DNA from: Bifidobacterium breve
GTDB lineage: Bacteria; Actinomycetota; Thermoleophilia; Solirubrobacterales; Solirubrobacteraceae
Assembly: GCA_945878865.1 (NCBI GenBank)
Contig: CAMCUD010000001.1
Location: 248,001 to 312,000, forward strand
Direction: 5' to 3'
DNA length: 64,000 nucleotides
Below are positions 26,059 to 33,069 of this stretch, one piece after another (position 1 is the first letter of the stretch; the number at the start of each line of letters is the position of its first letter). Below the pieces are notes generated by a model. That model was given only the letters and a program-made list of their open reading frames with translations. It had not been told where the DNA came from and ran no database searches. The translations under genes were made by a program, and so were the position numbers.

Positions 26059-26935
26059 CGCTGATGTACTCCCTGGTCCGCTCCTGGCGCGGCGCGCCGA
26101 AGAGCTGCTCGGCCGGCCCGTACTCGACGAGCTCGCCGAGGTACATGAACGCGACGTAGTCGGCGATCCGGTGCGCCTGCTGGAGGTTGTGGGTGACGAT
26201 CACGACCGCCACCTCCTCGCGCAGCTGCACGATGAGGTCCTCGATGACCTTCGTCGACTGGGGGTCGAGCGCCGAGCACGGCTCGTCGAGCAGCAGCACC
26301 TCGGGATTCGCCGCGAGTGCCCGCGCGATGCACAGGCGCTGCTGCTGGCCGCCGGAGAGGCGCAGCGCAGGATGCGCGAGGTCACCCTTGACCTCCTCCC
26401 ACAGGCCCGCACGGCGCAGTGCGCTCTCGACCTGGCCCTTGAGGTCGCGCTTGCGCGGCCGGCGCGAGGCCTGCTCGCGCAGCACGAACGCGACGTTGTC
26501 GAACACGCTCATCGGGAACGGGTTCGGCTGCTGGAAGACCATCGTCACGCGCCGGCGCAGCGACGTGGGCTCGAAGCCCGCGATGTCGTCGCCGTCGAGC
26601 GTGATGCGCCCCTTAAGCGACGCCGTCTTCGTGAGCTCCGTCAGCCGGTTCAGCGAGCGCAGCAGCGTCGTCTTGCCGCAACCCGACGGGCCGATGAGGG
26701 CGAGCACCTCGCCTTGGCGGATCGGCAGCGAGACGCTGTCGACGGCGACCTTCGAGCCGTAGGCGATCGAGAGGTCCTCGACGGCCATCCGGTCGATCGC
26801 CAGCGACGACGGCGCCACCTTGCGGCCGGCCGAAACGAAGCCGTTGCCGTTGCCGTTCCCGTTGGGGACGACGACCTTCGGCTCCTCACCGGTGAGCGGG
26901 AGCGTGCGGACCGGCGGGGGGCTCAGGAACCCCAT
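26045..26935 (-). CDS. pstB: Phosphate ABC transporter ATP-binding protein
   Basis: 296 residues, about 40 longer than typical PstB because of a low-complexity N-terminal extension (VVVPNGNGNGNGFVSAGRK within residues 1-45). The ABC domain is complete: Walker A GPSGCGKTT, Q-loop FQQPNPFPMSVFDNV, signature LSGGQQQRLCIARAL, Walker B VLLLDEPCSALDP, H-loop VTHNL. VFQQPNPFPMSV is diagnostic of PstB. It energises phosphate import through PstCA. Start ATG 26935 has AAGGAG 6 nt upstream and overlaps the pstA end by 13 bp. Confidence 0.95.
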   Translation of the reverse strand: MGFLSPPPVRTLPLTGEEPKVVVPNGNGNGNGFVSAGRKVAPSSLAIDRMAVEDLSIAYGSKVAVDSVSLPIRQGEVLALIGPSGCGKTTLLRSLNRLTELTKTASLKGRITLDGDDIAGFEPTSLRRRVTMVFQQPNPFPMSVFDNVAFVLREQASRRPRKRDLKGQVESALRRAGLWEEVKGDLAHPALRLSGGQQQRLCIARALAANPEVLLLDEPCSALDPQSTKVIEDLIVQLREEVAVVIVTHNLQQAHRIADYVAFMYLGELVEYGPAEQLFGAPRQERTREYISGAFG

Positions 26936-27876
26936 GTGAGTCTCCTTCCTCGGCGGACCACGAAGTCCATGACGACGTTGAGCACCAGCACGAGCGAGAG
27001 CAGGACGAATGCGGCGGCGTACGCCTTCTCCGGCTGGTTGGCCTCGCCCGTGGGGGCGTTCTGGAACACGAAGCTCGTGAGCGTGCTGCCGGTGCCGCGC
27101 GCCTCGCCGAGGAAGCCCTCGGCCGGGTTGATTCGCAGGGTGGCGCCGAGCAGGAGGATGATCACCGCGGTGTCGCCGACCACGCGGCCCACGCCGAGCA
27201 TCGCGCCCGTGACGACCGACGGCCGTGCGGCGGGGAGCAGGACGCGACGGGTCGTCGCCCACTTCGTCTTGCCCACGGCGTAGGACGCCTCGCGCACGTG
27301 GCCGGGGATCGCCTGCAGGCCCTCGCGCACGTTGGCGACGACGAGCGGCAGCGCGATGAGCGACAGCATCGCGGCCGCGGCGAAGAACGACCGGCCGAAC
27401 ACGATCCCCTCGTTCTTCTGGCTGAACGCGGCGAGCACCGGGCTCTGGAACAGCAGCACGCCGAAGAGCGCGAAGACGATCGACGGCGTGCCGGCAAGCA
27501 TCTCGACGGTCGACTCCGTCAGGCGCGCCAGCCAGGTCGGCCGGCCGTACTCGCTGAGCCACACGCCGACTCCGAGGCCGACCGGAAACGCGATCGCCAT
27601 GGCCATCGCGGTGACCTGCAACGTCCCGATGAGCGGATCGAGGAATCCCCCGGTCTCGCTCTCGCTGAAGCCCGCCGACGGGGACGTGACGAAGTACTCC
27701 GGCTTGACGAACCGGATGCCCTGGACCATGAGGTAGATGACGATGCCGACCGTCACGACGAGGAAGAGCAGCCCGAGGAACCACGCGAACGCGAGGCCGA
27801 GGCGGTCGGTCCACCGCCAAGACGAGGAGGAGTCGCGCGCGCTGCGGCGCGCGGTGGGGGTCTGCGCCACGGCCAT
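26923..27876 (-). CDS. pstA: Phosphate ABC transporter permease PstA
   Basis: 317 residues with about six membrane helices, the first after a Ser/Arg-rich cytosolic start (WFLGLLFLVVTVGIVIYLMV). The permease EAA-type loop is seen in VREGLQAIPGHVREASYAVG with KTKWATTRRVLLPAA, which contacts PstB. STVEMLAGTPSIVFALFG and VVGDTAVIILLLGA are typical of PstA. It forms the membrane channel with PstC. The ATG overlaps the pstC stop as TAATG. Confidence 0.95.
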   Translation of the reverse strand: MAVAQTPTARRSARDSSSSWRWTDRLGLAFAWFLGLLFLVVTVGIVIYLMVQGIRFVKPEYFVTSPSAGFSESETGGFLDPLIGTLQVTAMAMAIAFPVGLGVGVWLSEYGRPTWLARLTESTVEMLAGTPSIVFALFGVLLFQSPVLAAFSQKNEGIVFGRSFFAAAAMLSLIALPLVVANVREGLQAIPGHVREASYAVGKTKWATTRRVLLPAARPSVVTGAMLGVGRVVGDTAVIILLLGATLRINPAEGFLGEARGTGSTLTSFVFQNAPTGEANQPEKAYAAAFVLLSLVLVLNVVMDFVVRRGRRLTWGS

Positions 27877-28880
27877 TAGGCACGCACCCCGTACTTCTTC
27901 ATCGGCTGCTTGGCGACCCACCCGGCGAACGACAGGAACAGCGAGCTGAACAGCAGCAGCGACGCCATCGCGAAGATCGTGTCGCGCATCGGCGGCGACG
28001 TGAGCTCCTCTGACGCCTGCAGGATCGCGGCGGGGATCGGCTTGGCGGGCTCGACGAAGAAGATGAGCCCGTCCTTCGGGTTGGGCGCGAAGCCCACGCC
28101 GCCGCAGACCATCGCCAGCATGATCGACTCGCCGATCGCCCGGGCCGTCGCGAGCACCGTCCCGGCGATGAGCGCCGGCCGCGCGGTGCGCACCCCGATC
28201 TTCCAGAAGGTGCGCCAGCGGTTCACGCCGAGGCCCAGCGCGCCCTCCAGCCAGTTGCGCGGCACGCTGCGCAGCCCGTCGACGAACACCGCGATCATGA
28301 GCGGCGCGATCATGAGGCTGAGGATCAGCACGCCCGCCAGAACGCTGTAGCCGCTCAGCGAGATGATGTACGAGACCTCGCGCCGGCTGTCGTCGCTGAT
28401 GATGTGGTTGCCGATGAACGGCACGAGGACGAGGACGCCGACGAGGCCGAGGATCACCGACGGCACGCTGGCGAGGAGGCGGATGATCGGCTCGAGGATC
28501 CGCCGCATCCAGTCCGGCGCGAACTCGACGACGAAGACGCTGACGAACAGCGCAGAGACGAAGCTGATCGACACCGCGAGCGTCGTGATGACGATCGTGC
28601 TCCAGATGATCGGCCACGCGCGGAACTCGTAGACCGGCTCTTGGAGCAGGTTCGCCGACATGAAGATCTTCTCGACCTGCCGATCGAAGTCGTCCGGATT
28701 GGCGAACCACAGCAGGCCGTTCTCCCGGAACGACGGCCAGGCCTCGCGGAACACGAAGACGATGAGGAAGAGGACGAACAGCAGGACGGCGACGACCAGC
28801 GCGCCGAGCAGGAACTCGGCGCGCCGGTCGGACCGCAGGGCCCGCTGGCCGGCGTCGAGATGGTGGGTCTCGGTGGCCAT
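27876..28880 (-). CDS. pstC: Phosphate ABC transporter permease PstC
   Basis: 334 residues. The first helix (about 23-46) is FLLGALVVAVLLFVLFLIVF, followed by a periplasmic-side loop (about 50-95) and five more helices. The EAA-type loop is VDGLRSVPRNWLEGALGLGV with NRWRTFWKIGVRTARPAL, and LASVPSVILGLVGVLVLVPF and ATARAIGESIMLAMV are characteristic PstC segments. It pairs with PstA. The gap to pstS is 11 nt. Confidence 0.95.
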   Translation of the reverse strand: MATETHHLDAGQRALRSDRRAEFLLGALVVAVLLFVLFLIVFVFREAWPSFRENGLLWFANPDDFDRQVEKIFMSANLLQEPVYEFRAWPIIWSTIVITTLAVSISFVSALFVSVFVVEFAPDWMRRILEPIIRLLASVPSVILGLVGVLVLVPFIGNHIISDDSRREVSYIISLSGYSVLAGVLILSLMIAPLMIAVFVDGLRSVPRNWLEGALGLGVNRWRTFWKIGVRTARPALIAGTVLATARAIGESIMLAMVCGGVGFAPNPKDGLIFFVEPAKPIPAAILQASEELTSPPMRDTIFAMASLLLFSSLFLSFAGWVAKQPMKKYGVRA

Positions 28881-28891
28881 CGGGGTCCGGG

Positions 28892-29743
28892 CTACTTCTT
28901 CTTCTTCTTGCTCTTCTTCGTGGCGTTGAACGCCGGGACCGCGCCGAGCTTGTCGATGATCACGCCCGCTTCGTAGCTCGACCGGATCCAGTCACCGAAC
29001 TTCAGCGCCTCCTTGCTCGGGTTCGTCGCCGACGTGACGAGCCACGCGTAGCGCGAGAGCGGGTACTTCAGCGACTTGATCGTCGCCTGCGTCGGCGGGA
29101 TGCCGTTGAGCGAGAGGCGCTTGACGCCGCTGGCGGGCTTGGAGTTCGCCAGGCCGACGTAGCCGATGCCCTGCGGGTTCTTCGAGACCGCGACGGCGAC
29201 CTCACCGTCCTTGTCGAGCGGGGTGACGTTCGTGCCGTGCGCCTCGCCGTCGAGGACGGCGGAGGTGAAGAACGTGTAGAGGCCGGCGGTCGACGGGCGG
29301 CCGAAGGCGGCGATGGGCTGACTGAAGCCAGAGTTCGGGAAGGCCGACCACTCGGTGACCTTGCCGGTGAAGATGTCCTTGACCTGGCTGACCTGCAGGT
29401 CGTTGAGCTTGTTCGCCGGGTTGACCGAGATCGTGAGCGCGTCGAGGAACAGCTTGGAGTACGCCAGGCCGGAGTCGGAGGGCAGCGGCGGACGGGTCTG
29501 GATGGCGAAGGCGCTACGACCGGCCTGAACGTCCTTCGCCCCGGCGTTGCCGTTGTTCGGCAGGTACGTGATCTTCACGTTCGGGTTGACCTTCTTGTAG
29601 CCCTTGGCCAGCGCCTCGACGTACGGAGTGCTGGCGCTCGAGCCGGAGCCCGCGAGCGTGATCGCCGCCTGCGCGCTCGCCGGCAGGGCGGCGAGCCCGG
29701 CGGCCGCGGCGAGCGTGGCCGCGACCTTCGTCCTCTTCTTCAT
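28892..29743 (-). CDS. pstS: Phosphate-binding protein PstS, secreted type with poly-lysine tail
   Basis: 283 residues from ATG 29743 (AAGAGGG upstream). Signal peptide 1-26 ends PASAQA; there is no lipobox and no cysteine anywhere, whereas Gram-positive PstS proteins are normally lipoproteins. The binding-protein core shows LAGSGSSASTPYVEALAKGY (phosphate loop), DIFTGKVTEWS, NPQGIGYVGLA and PLSRYAWLVTS. The C-terminus reads NATKKSKKKKK, encoded by a CTT-rich stretch. It delivers phosphate to PstCA. The basic tail may hold it to anionic wall polymers in place of a lipid anchor (inference). Confidence 0.93.
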   Translation of the reverse strand: MKKRTKVAATLAAAAGLAALPASAQAAITLAGSGSSASTPYVEALAKGYKKVNPNVKITYLPNNGNAGAKDVQAGRSAFAIQTRPPLPSDSGLAYSKLFLDALTISVNPANKLNDLQVSQVKDIFTGKVTEWSAFPNSGFSQPIAAFGRPSTAGLYTFFTSAVLDGEAHGTNVTPLDKDGEVAVAVSKNPQGIGYVGLANSKPASGVKRLSLNGIPPTQATIKSLKYPLSRYAWLVTSATNPSKEALKFGDWIRSSYEAGVIIDKLGAVPAFNATKKSKKKKK

Positions 29744-29811
29744 GCGTCCCTCTTTCGTGAAAGCCCGGGCGCCCGCTGGGGTCGGGCGCTCCAATCTCGT
29801 ATTCCCGATCA

Positions 29812-29817
29812 ACTTTA
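29812..29817 (-). promoter_or_regulatory. Probable -10 box of the pst operon
   Basis: On the minus strand TAAAGT lies directly downstream of the 29-bp dyad. Transcription would start near 29805, giving a leader of about 62 nt with a ribosome-binding site. No consensus -35 is present; the dyad occupies that place, as expected for an activator-dependent promoter. Confidence 0.4.
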
Positions 29818-29818
29818 T

Positions 29819-29847
29819 CTGGTTCTCGCACGATGTGCGTTTTCCAG
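29819..29847. promoter_or_regulatory. 29-bp compound dyad upstream of pstS
   Basis: CTGG-N4-CGCAC-N3-GTGCG-N4-CCAG: two nested inverted repeats around one centre, every named arm perfect. It ends 2 bp from the -10 box of pstS and is the obvious regulatory site of the operon. It does not look like the direct-repeat PHO boxes of Streptomyces PhoP or E. coli PhoB, so the regulator may be different. Confidence 0.55.
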
Positions 29848-29910
29848 ATCGGTTTAGTGGGTATTACGAGCGGCTTCTCACGTCGTCCCGAGGCCGCGTC
29901 CGCGGCCTGC

Positions 29911-30765
29911 TCAGTCGAGATCGATCGAGATGGGGAGCCCGTCCTCACCGCTGCCGAGCACCTTCGCGCTCGTGACAGTGAGGGTGCCGCCGGCCGTGCC
30001 CAGGAGCGTCGCGGACACCGACGACGCGGTCGGCTTGATGGTCGCCGTGAAGAGCATGGTGATGACGTTGGGTCCCTGGCCGGAGTACTGGACCGTCCAC
30101 CCCAGCTGCGTCGGCGAGAAGGTCGGCGTGGTCAGGAACGGCGTCCCGGGGAAGGCCGTGATGATCGGCGCCCCGCCCGTCTGCGCGAAGGTGGCCCCCT
30201 TCAGCGTGAGACCGAAGCGCAGCGAGCTCGCGTTGTTCTGGTTGTCGATCTCGATGGCGAACTGGAGCGGGACCGACGACGGCAGGCCCGCGTCGTCGAC
30301 GAACAGCGACGCCGCGGCGAACCGCGTCGCCCGCAGCCGGTCGGCGCCGCGCAGCTGATCGGCGAGCGCCCCCGCCTCGCCCCGCAGGGGGCGGGCGTCA
30401 AACGCCAGCCGCCCGCCGGACAGCACCCGCGGGCGCCGCAACGTCAGCGCGAACACGTTCGCATTGCGCGGCGCGTCATCGACCACGAGCGCGGCGTTCG
30501 GCGGGTTGTCGGCGAAGCCGTAGGACGCCCACCGCCGGACCAGCGATCGCGGGTCGATGGAGGAGACCCGCCGCGCGGGCCGGTCGGTGAACGCGGTCGT
30601 GCGCCCCGAGGGCCGCACGCTGAGCACGTAGCCGCCCTTTCCGTCACCGCGCAGCTCGCCTGACCGAACGCCCTGGGCGAACAGCAGGCCGGAAGCCGAG
30701 GCCGCGGTAGGCGCAGCGGCGAGCACCGCGACGATGGTGAGCACGAGCGCAGGCAGACGCGTCAT
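29911..30765 (-). CDS. Exported protein of unknown function upstream of pstS
   Basis: 284 residues from ATG 30765. Signal peptide (about 1-24, LPALVLTIVAVLAAAPTAAS). The mature part is beta-rich without cysteines: YVLSVRPSGRTTAF near the start, VPLQFAIEIDNQNNASSLRF in the middle, and SVSATLLGTAGGTLTVTSA near the end, suggesting a beta-sandwich. No family recognised. A leaderless -10 (TAGAGT, 7 nt) precedes it, and the 167-bp gap to pstS holds the pst control region, so it is probably a separate unit. Confidence 0.65.
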   Translation of the reverse strand: MTRLPALVLTIVAVLAAAPTAASASGLLFAQGVRSGELRGDGKGGYVLSVRPSGRTTAFTDRPARRVSSIDPRSLVRRWASYGFADNPPNAALVVDDAPRNANVFALTLRRPRVLSGGRLAFDARPLRGEAGALADQLRGADRLRATRFAAASLFVDDAGLPSSVPLQFAIEIDNQNNASSLRFGLTLKGATFAQTGGAPIITAFPGTPFLTTPTFSPTQLGWTVQYSGQGPNVITMLFTATIKPTASSVSATLLGTAGGTLTVTSAKVLGSGEDGLPISIDLD

Positions 30766-30772
30766 GCCCAAC

Positions 30773-30778
30773 ACTCTA
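30773..30778 (-). promoter_or_regulatory. Leaderless -10 box, exported protein gene
   Basis: Minus-strand TAGAGT followed by 7 nt and ATG 30765; no Shine-Dalgarno. It supports this start over in-frame codons further upstream, which would run into the MFS terminator hairpin. Confidence 0.5.
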
Positions 30779-30783
30779 GACAA

Positions 30784-30830
30784 GGGTGTGACCCCGAACG
30801 CGACGATCTGTCGCGTTCGAGGCCACACCC
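30784..30830 (-). terminator. 21-bp-stem hairpin terminator after the MFS gene
   Basis: A 21-bp stem (left arm 30784-30804, right arm 30810-30830) with a 5-nt loop starts 8 nt past the MFS stop codon. The two imperfect positions (30791/30823 and 30794/30820) are A-C mismatches on the plus strand but G-U wobbles on the minus strand, exactly the strand on which the MFS transcript runs. No T-run follows. Confidence 0.65.
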
Positions 30831-30837
30831 CCTGGCG

Positions 30838-32304
30838 CTACGCGGCGTCTTCGGCGAAGGCGGGATCTCCCGCCGTCACCTCAGCCCGAGCGCCGTCGGG
30901 CCGCAGCAGCGCCGCGCCGATGACCAACGCGACTCCGACGAAGCCGGCGGCGACGATGAAGGCGAGGCGGTAGCCCTCGGTGAGCGCCTCGGCCCGCGCC
31001 ACGCCGTCGGCGAGCAGCCCGTCGGTGTGGGTCGTCGACAGCGTTGCCAGGACTGCGAGGCCCAGCGCGCCGCCCATCTGCTGGGTCGTGTTGACCAGGC
31101 CCGACGCCAGGCCGGCATCGTCCTGATGCGCGCCCGACATCGCGAGCGTCATGAGCGACGGGAACGCCAGGCCGGCGCCGACGCCGATCGCCAGCATCGC
31201 CGGGAACAGGTCGACCCAGTACGACGCGTCGATCGGCGCGCGGCTGAACCAGCCCAGGCCGATGGCGACGAGCAGCAAGCCCGGAAGGAGCGTCGCCCGC
31301 GCGCCGTTCCGCGTGATGAGCCGGGCGGAGAAGCCGACCGACAGGACGCCGATGCCCAGGGCGACCGGGAGGAACGCGAAGCCGACCTCGACGGCGTCGT
31401 AGCCCTGGATCTGCTGGAGGTACAGCGCTCCCAGGAAGAAGACGGCGAACAGGCCGCCGACCATGAGGATCTGCACCCCGTTGGCCACCGACACGTTGCG
31501 TGAGCCGAAGATCCGCAGCGGCATGAGCGGGTACGACGCGCGGGACTCGCGCAGGACGAAGCCCGCCAGCAGCGCCACCGCCACCACGCCGAGCACGAGC
31601 GTCTGCGCATCGCCCCAGCCCACCTCGGCGGCCTGGACGATCGTGTACACGCCGAGCATGAGCGACGAGACGATGAGCACGGCGCCCGGGACGTCGGCGC
31701 CCTCGCGCAGCCCGATGCCCTCCTCATGACGCAGCAGCCGCAGCGCGAACACGCCGGCCGCGATGCCGAACGGCACGTTGATGAAGAAGATCCAGTGCCA
31801 GCTGATGGCCTGGGTCAGCACGCCGCCGAGCAGCAGCCCGATCGATGCGCCCGCAGACGCGACGAAGGAGTAGATCCCGATCGCCTTCGCCTGCTCGACG
31901 GGCTGCGGGAACATCGTCACGATCATGCCCAGGATCACGGCGGACGTCAGCGCGCCGCCGACGCCCTGGACGAAGCGGGCGCCGATGAGCATCTCCTGAC
32001 TATTGGCCAGGCCGCAGAGGACTGAGGCCGCGGTGAAGATCGTCAGGCCGACGAGGAAGACCCGCTTGCGGCCGAGCAGGTCGCCGATGCGACCGGCGAG
32101 CAGGAGCAGCCCGCCGAAGGCGATGAGGTAGGCGTTGACGACCCAGGCGAGGCTCGACTGCGTGAAGTCGAGGTCCTCCTGGATCGACGGGAGCGCCACG
32201 TTCACCACGGTGGAGTCGAGGATGATCATGAGCATCCCGACGCACAGGACCACCAGGGCGGTCCAGCGCTGGCGGTCGTTCAGGGGAGGGGCGGTCTCGG
32301 TCAT
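30838..32304 (-). CDS. MFS drug-efflux transporter, DHA2 (14-helix, EmrB/QacA) family
   Basis: 488 residues with about 14 hydrophobic helices. Motif LDSTVVNVALPSI is the DHA2 signature in helix 1 (about 29-41), GRIGDLLGRKRVFLVG is MFS motif A in loop 2-3, and GIYSFVASAGASIGLLLGG matches motif C of antiporters. It exports hydrophobic or cationic compounds using the proton gradient. Start ATG 32304 has a leaderless TACGGT box 7 nt upstream and a 9-bp-arm inverted repeat next to it. The MarR gene lies immediately upstream on the same strand. Confidence 0.9.
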   Translation of the reverse strand: MTETAPPLNDRQRWTALVVLCVGMLMIILDSTVVNVALPSIQEDLDFTQSSLAWVVNAYLIAFGGLLLLAGRIGDLLGRKRVFLVGLTIFTAASVLCGLANSQEMLIGARFVQGVGGALTSAVILGMIVTMFPQPVEQAKAIGIYSFVASAGASIGLLLGGVLTQAISWHWIFFINVPFGIAAGVFALRLLRHEEGIGLREGADVPGAVLIVSSLMLGVYTIVQAAEVGWGDAQTLVLGVVAVALLAGFVLRESRASYPLMPLRIFGSRNVSVANGVQILMVGGLFAVFFLGALYLQQIQGYDAVEVGFAFLPVALGIGVLSVGFSARLITRNGARATLLPGLLLVAIGLGWFSRAPIDASYWVDLFPAMLAIGVGAGLAFPSLMTLAMSGAHQDDAGLASGLVNTTQQMGGALGLAVLATLSTTHTDGLLADGVARAEALTEGYRLAFIVAAGFVGVALVIGAALLRPDGARAEVTAGDPAFAEDAA

Positions 32305-32311
32305 GCCGAGG

Positions 32312-32317
32312 ACCGTA
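32312..32317 (-). promoter_or_regulatory. Leaderless -10 box of the MFS gene
   Basis: Minus-strand TACGGT, 7 nt before ATG 32304, no Shine-Dalgarno. The operator 32320-32343 begins 3 bp upstream and so covers the -35 region. Confidence 0.5.
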
Positions 32318-32319
32318 GC

Positions 32320-32343
32320 AGATCGTCTAGAAGCAGACGATCT
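32320..32343. promoter_or_regulatory. MarR operator of the MFS gene
   Basis: AGATCGTCT-N6-AGACGATCT, a perfect 9-bp-arm inverted repeat between marR and the MFS gene, covering the MFS promoter. A related but degenerate copy lies upstream of marR (32869-32893), so MarR probably represses both. Confidence 0.65.
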
Positions 32344-32359
32344 ATTTTTCACCGACTGG

Positions 32360-32851
32360 TTACGTGGTGCGTGGCCGCCGGGGCGCGGACATGCACGTCG
32401 CCGGCTCATTGAGCCGTTCGCAGGTGAGCTTGGCCAGCGCATGCATGAAGCCGTCGCGCTCCTCGCGCGGCAGCGCGCTGAGTACGTCGTCGCGGACGCG
32501 CTCGACGACGCCGTCCGCCTCGCGGACCTTCTTCTTCCCCGCCGCCGTGACGGCGATCACGCGCTTGCGCCGGTCATCGGGCGCCGGCCGGCGCTCGGCC
32601 AACCCCGCCGCCTCGAGCTCGTCGAGCAGCGTGACCATCGTGGTCTTGTCTACGCCGATCGCGCGGGCGAGATCGATCTGCGTGAACTCCCCCTCCTGCG
32701 CGCCCTTCAACACACAGTGCGCGCGCGGACCGAGGCCGATGCCCTCCAGCGCCGCCGTGATCTCGGTGTTGAGGTTGTGGCTCGCGCGGGCCAACAGCCA
32801 GGCGAGGTCCTCGGCGAGCACGGCGGGCGGGGCGGACGGCGATGCGGCCAT
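32360..32851 (-). CDS. MarR-family regulator of the adjacent MFS exporter
   Basis: 163 residues. MarR fold: N-terminal dimerisation helix (LAEDLAWLLARASHNLNTE), then LGPRAHCVLKGAQEGEF, recognition region TQIDLARAIGVDKTTMVTLL and wing ELEAAGLAERRPAPDDRRKR with the conserved D-R-R. It sits upstream of the DHA2 exporter with a perfect 9-bp-arm operator in the 55-bp gap, so it most likely represses the exporter until a toxic substrate binds. The start is supported by TATCCT 6 nt upstream and no ribosome-binding site. Confidence 0.88.
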   Translation of the reverse strand: MAASPSAPPAVLAEDLAWLLARASHNLNTEITAALEGIGLGPRAHCVLKGAQEGEFTQIDLARAIGVDKTTMVTLLDELEAAGLAERRPAPDDRRKRVIAVTAAGKKKVREADGVVERVRDDVLSALPREERDGFMHALAKLTCERLNEPATCMSAPRRPRTT

Positions 32852-32857
32852 AGACCG

Positions 32858-32863
32858 AGGATA
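32858..32863 (-). promoter_or_regulatory. Leaderless -10 box of marR
   Basis: Minus-strand TATCCT, 6 nt before ATG 32851; no Shine-Dalgarno. Confidence 0.5.
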
Positions 32864-32868
32864 CCGCG

Positions 32869-32893
32869 AGGTCGTTCGGCGGGTAGACGATCC
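32869..32893. promoter_or_regulatory. Degenerate second MarR operator (autoregulation)
   Basis: AGGTCGTTC-N7-AGACGATCC. The right arm keeps AGACGATC of the perfect operator at 32320; the left arm is imperfect and the spacer one base longer. It lies just upstream of the marR -10 box, as expected for weak autorepression. Confidence 0.4.
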
Positions 32894-32970
32894 GCTGGCG
32901 GACGTTCCGGCCAGTGGAAGGTCGACCGCCCCTGATTGCCATCCGGTCGAACAACGATCCCGGGACATTG

Positions 32971-32985
32971 GACAGACGGTCTGTC
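32971..32985. promoter_or_regulatory. 15-bp palindrome GACAGAC-G-GTCTGTC, TetR-like site
   Basis: A perfect 7-bp-arm palindrome with one central base, 85 bp before the secreted hydrolase start at 33070 and 120 bp upstream of marR. The form is typical of TetR-family operators, but no TetR gene occurs in the window. Which flanking promoter it serves is unclear. Confidence 0.4.
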
Positions 32986-33069
32986 TAGAACGGGGCGCGG
33001 TCCGCTTACGGTGAGTTGGCCGCCCCTCGCGGGCGCCCCACCGCCGTTCCCTGAGAAAGGTCCTCGAAG

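Noticed and set aside
28892-28916. CTT-rich simple repeat as a possible microsatellite or phase-variation tract.
   Set aside because: It encodes the lysine tail of PstS in frame and is interrupted; too short and irregular to claim slippage.
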